Assembly (NCBI GenBank): GCA_964479535.1
Contig: CAYZMM010000036.1
Coordinates: 1-64,000, forward strand
DNA: 64,000 nucleotides
Direction: 5' to 3'
DNA from: S015-6 sp964479535
GTDB taxonomy: Bacteria; Desulfobacterota; DSWW01
This document shows, piece by piece, positions 61,454 to 64,000 of this stretch (positions are counted from its first letter, which is position 1; every line of letters begins with the position of its first letter). A program made the position numbers and the translations under genes. The notes beneath the pieces were generated by a model. The model worked only from the letters and a program-made list of their open reading frames with translations, ran no database searches and had not been told where the DNA came from.

Positions 61454-62980
61454 ATGCCCGGCTTTCTCCTCTCCCTGGCCTGCGTTGCCCTGGCCTTCGG
61501 CCTGGGGGGCATCTACCTGAGCAAGGAACCGGGGCCGGCTGCGATCGGCAACCTGATCCTGGCGGGCATCCTGATCGTCGTCGCCGTCGTGGTTTCGGCG
61601 GTCTCCGCGAGAAGAGAACGAACCGGCCTCTCCCGCCGGGCTCTCGTCATCGCACTCATTCAGGCCGGTGTCGCGATCCTCTTCACGGGCACCATCCTCA
61701 TGGCCGCCTCCCGCTTCACCCTCGACTGGGACCTGACCGAGCCTCGCGTCTACTCCCTGTCCGAGTACTCCAAGCGTATCCTCGACGAGCTTCCCGTGGA
61801 CATCGATGCCGTATACGTGGGCGACCCCGCGGTTTCCGCGCAGGAAAGGGTCCTCATCGAGCGGTTCGCGCAGGCCTCCGAGCGGTTTCGCCTCAAAATC
61901 GTCTCGCCCCAGGAGCTCTCCCCCGAGGCCGCCAGGCAGATCGAACGAAGCGGTTCCCAGCTCGTCTTCTACTCGGGCGGTCGGGCCCGGAAGGTCCCGG
62001 CCATGACCGAGCGGGCCATCATTCAGACGGTCCTCGATTTCAGCATGCGCGCGCGTACGACCGTCTGCTTCACGGCCGCCCACGGGGAGCCCTCTCTGGA
62101 CGGACACGGCGAACAGGGTTTCTCGACCCTGTACGCCCTGCTGACCCGCGAGGGATTTCAGGCAACGGAACTCCTGCTCGCCGCCCACCCCGAAGTGCCG
62201 GAGGAGTGCGAGATCGTGGTGGTGGGCGCACCGGAAAAGGAGCTTCTCCCCGAGGAGAGGGAACGCCTCCGATCCTTCGTGGACGAGGGGGGGCGGCTTC
62301 TCGTCTTCACGGAGCCGGATCGCCCGGTGGAGCCGGGCGAGATGCTCGAAGGCCTGGGAATCAACGCCCTGGACGGACTCGTCGTGGACGAGGCGGCCTC
62401 TCTCTTCGGCAGCGAGGCGAAGGGCACGGAACCGATTCTCACCCGGTTCACCGATTACCACCCGGTCGTTCAGGGCCTGACGGAGCGGACCGGAGTCATC
62501 TTCTCAGGGGCCCGGCCCCTGATCCTGCGGGGCCAGGAGCCGCGGGGATTCCTCTACTCGGACCCCACGAGCCGAATCGAGATGCCTGCGGACCGGGAAC
62601 TTCCGGGAGACACGGAGCGGCCGGACGAGCCGCTGCCCGGGTGGATGAGAAAGGACGCCGGCCCCTTCCCTCTGGGGGCATCCCTGGAGGTGCCGACCGG
62701 AAGCGGAGACGAGGCCAGGATCGTGGTCTTCGGAGATCTGGACTTCGCAACGAACCGCAGGCTGGGCGCCCTTTACAACGAGGACCTGGTCATGAATGCG
62801 GTCTACTACCTGGCGAACCGGGAGGACGAGATCCGGCTCAGGCCGAAGGTGGAAGACCTGTACCAGGCGCCCCTGATCCCGGAGAAGACCTTTGCGGCTT
62901 TCAACTCCGTGGCGCTCCTGATCCCGGAGGTGATCCTGGTCCTCGGGTTGGTGGCGTGGCACCGCCGCCGCAGGCTATAG
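61454..62980 (+). CDS. GldG-like auxiliary subunit of the ABC system
   Basis: A 508-residue protein with about three N-terminal membrane helices (1-100), a large soluble domain with WDLTEPRVYSLSEYSKRIL and CFTAAHGEPSLDGHGEQGF (family signatures), GRLLVFTEPD and VFGDLDFATNRRL, and a C-terminal helix. The family accompanies GldA/GldF in many bacteria that do not glide. Function unproven. ATG at 61454 follows AGGAG. Confidence 0.9.
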   Translation: MPGFLLSLACVALAFGLGGIYLSKEPGPAAIGNLILAGILIVVAVVVSAVSARRERTGLSRRALVIALIQAGVAILFTGTILMAASRFTLDWDLTEPRVYSLSEYSKRILDELPVDIDAVYVGDPAVSAQERVLIERFAQASERFRLKIVSPQELSPEAARQIERSGSQLVFYSGGRARKVPAMTERAIIQTVLDFSMRARTTVCFTAAHGEPSLDGHGEQGFSTLYALLTREGFQATELLLAAHPEVPEECEIVVVGAPEKELLPEERERLRSFVDEGGRLLVFTEPDRPVEPGEMLEGLGINALDGLVVDEAASLFGSEAKGTEPILTRFTDYHPVVQGLTERTGVIFSGARPLILRGQEPRGFLYSDPTSRIEMPADRELPGDTERPDEPLPGWMRKDAGPFPLGASLEVPTGSGDEARIVVFGDLDFATNRRLGALYNEDLVMNAVYYLANREDEIRLRPKVEDLYQAPLIPEKTFAAFNSVALLIPEVILVLGLVAWHRRRRL

Positions 62981-63007
62981 AAACCCTGCAAAGAGGGGCT
63001 TCTGTTC

Positions 63008-63131
63008 GCAGGCCGTTCAAAAATGCCCAGATGCAAGGCGCACGAAATCCCGAGAAACGAGGCGTACACGGTACGCCGCAGTGACGAGGGATGAGTGCAA
63101 CGCCGCAGATGGGCGTTTTTCAACGGCCTGC
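63008..63131. repeat. 124-bp MITE-like imperfect palindrome
   Basis: GCAGGCCGTTCAAAAATGCC and GGGCGTTTTTCAACGGCCTG form the ends; the centre is GGCGTACACGGTACGCC. Such non-coding elements are common in Desulfobacterota. Its right end includes the stop codon of the siroheme protein gene. Confidence 0.75.
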
Positions 63132-63779
63132 AGCTTCTCTAAAGGGATCAAGGCCCACCCGCTCGACCATCTTGCCGAGGCGCTCGCCCTTCTTCGCGTT
63201 CTCCGTGTAGTAGGCGATCACCTTCTCAACCGCCGCAATCACGGCATCGTCGTCCAGGCCGCCTACGAGCTCCTTTCCGATGCGGGGCGTAGCACCCACG
63301 TTGCCTCCGATCGTCACGACCCATCCGTCCTCTTTGCCGATGAGCCCGATGTCGCGCACCCAGGATTCGGCGCAGGCCAGGCCGCAGCCGGAAACCGCCA
63401 TCTTGAACTTGCCGGGGAGCTCCTTGCCGTGGTACGCATCATCGAGCTTCATGCCGATGCCGAGGGCATCCTGCTTGCCGAGCTTGCAGAAGGTGGTGCC
63501 GGGGCAGGTCCGCACGCTGCGCACGCAGAGCCCCACCGCGGCCCCCGGGTCGAGCTTCAACTCGTCCCAGACGTTGTCGATGTCTTCTTCCTTCAGGCCC
63601 ACGATCGCGATCCGGGTGGCTCCGGTGATCTTGATCGCCTTCGCCTCGTACTTCTCGGACACATCCGCGATGCGGCGTAACAACTCCGGGGTCACCACTC
63701 CGCAGGGGATGTGCGGCGCGATCGCGTAGGTCTCTCCGTCTCGTTGAGGAATCGCTCCCTTTTCCCCGAGTTTCAGCAT
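63120..63779 (-). CDS. Low-molecular-weight siroheme/4Fe-4S sulfite-reductase-like protein
   Basis: A 219-residue half-size nitrite/sulfite reductase protein. CPGTTFC and CGLAC provide the four Cys of the siroheme-linked 4Fe-4S site. The length matches the assimilatory-type sulfite reductase of Desulfovibrio vulgaris (about 218 residues). It may reduce sulfite; others in the group serve as assimilatory or electron-transfer proteins. The start follows GGAGG. The stop TGA and the three preceding codons are part of the 124-bp repeat. Confidence 0.88.
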   Translation of the reverse strand: MLKLGEKGAIPQRDGETYAIAPHIPCGVVTPELLRRIADVSEKYEAKAIKITGATRIAIVGLKEEDIDNVWDELKLDPGAAVGLCVRSVRTCPGTTFCKLGKQDALGIGMKLDDAYHGKELPGKFKMAVSGCGLACAESWVRDIGLIGKEDGWVVTIGGNVGATPRIGKELVGGLDDDAVIAAVEKVIAYYTENAKKGERLGKMVERVGLDPFREAAGR

Positions 63780-64000
63780 CGTCTACCTCCATCCGTTTCG
63801 GGTCGATCCAATGGCGTCGCAAACGTCGATGGAACATCCTGCCAAGAGTTCGGCGACAGTCACCGATCTGCCACGGTCTGTTGGCATTGACAACGGAGTT
63901 CGGTGGCTGTCCCCGAACTCCCCCCCCGAACTCCCCGAACTCTTGCGAACTTCTGAGGGTAAGGAGTCGGATGTGGAATGTCAACTAGTACTACAGCGAC
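63780..64000. other. Gene-free right end with short repeats
   Basis: No gene is seen. CCCCGAACTC occurs three times close together (63917-63943), next to GGCTGTCCCCG, which resembles the GGGGACAG motif at 59051. The ribosome-binding site of the siroheme gene (GGAGGTAG) is at its left edge. Confidence 0.5.

Noticed and set aside
1..64000. CRISPR arrays, tRNA and rRNA genes, insertion-sequence transposases and phage genes
   Set aside because: None were seen. Repeats present are short palindromes without regular spacers, and no transposase or integrase motif was found.

Overview
The window looks like chromosome of a high-GC, Gram-negative, largely anaerobic bacterium. LptF/LptG, two heptosyltransferase-type GT9 enzymes, an OmpA protein and a predicted outer-membrane barrel show a double membrane. 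A complete futalosine menaquinone cluster, a small siroheme/4Fe-4S sulfite-reductase-like protein, corrinoid methyltransferase parts, an MttB homologue, CaiB/thiolase sets and several MITE/REP-like repeats fit Desulfobacterota (former Deltaproteobacteria) best. That assignment is inference; no rRNA or tRNA gene was seen.

Layout. 1-3374 (mostly minus): start of an exported protein, a TetR regulator with a candidate self-operator, an IscU/NifX/FmdB-like metal-cofactor trio, and a GNAT-like protein. 3597-12442 (plus): nitroreductase, secreted sulfatase, then an envelope cluster of two membrane-anchored Cys-phosphatases, a GT39 glycosyltransferase, LptF, LptG and a GT9 enzyme. 12429-15116: large hybrid histidine kinase. 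15386-22564: mqnE-A-C-D-B-P-L, tightly coupled. 22701-29158: an exported DSD1-like PLP protein, NudC, a Cys/Met-type PLP enzyme beside an MttB homologue without pyrrolysine, DUF6165 and a second GT9.

29324-35431 is a cold-shock/RNA-handling island: a HesB-like protein, a truncated csp copy, an RRM protein, a 72-aa unknown, a short RNase R, a small basic protein, an RhlE-like helicase and an intact csp. The HesB-like and csp genes both have a promoter followed by a terminator-like hairpin in a long leader. 35561-44063 carries a pentapeptide protein, a DUF362 protein and a CoA-thioester catabolic set (CaiB, thiolase plus DUF35 partner, crotonase, acyl-CoA dehydrogenase, second thiolase). 44286-54515 holds two metallo-beta-lactamases (one alkylsulfatase-like), a nucleoside hydrolase coupled to an unusual APH-like kinase, OmpA, a second CaiB, small secreted or flavin proteins, an outer-membrane barrel and VapBC.

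54669-59713 is the most interesting block: five minus-strand genes encoding a UroD/MtaA-type methyltransferase, a HyuA-type ASKHA protein without HyuB, a His-rich partner, a CobW-type GTPase and an MttC-type corrinoid protein. This looks like a self-contained corrinoid methyl-transfer and maturation system of unknown substrate. 59920-62980 is a GldA/GldF/GldG-like ABC system and 63120-63779 the siroheme protein. Repeats are scattered between genes; three of them contain the stop codon of a neighbouring gene.
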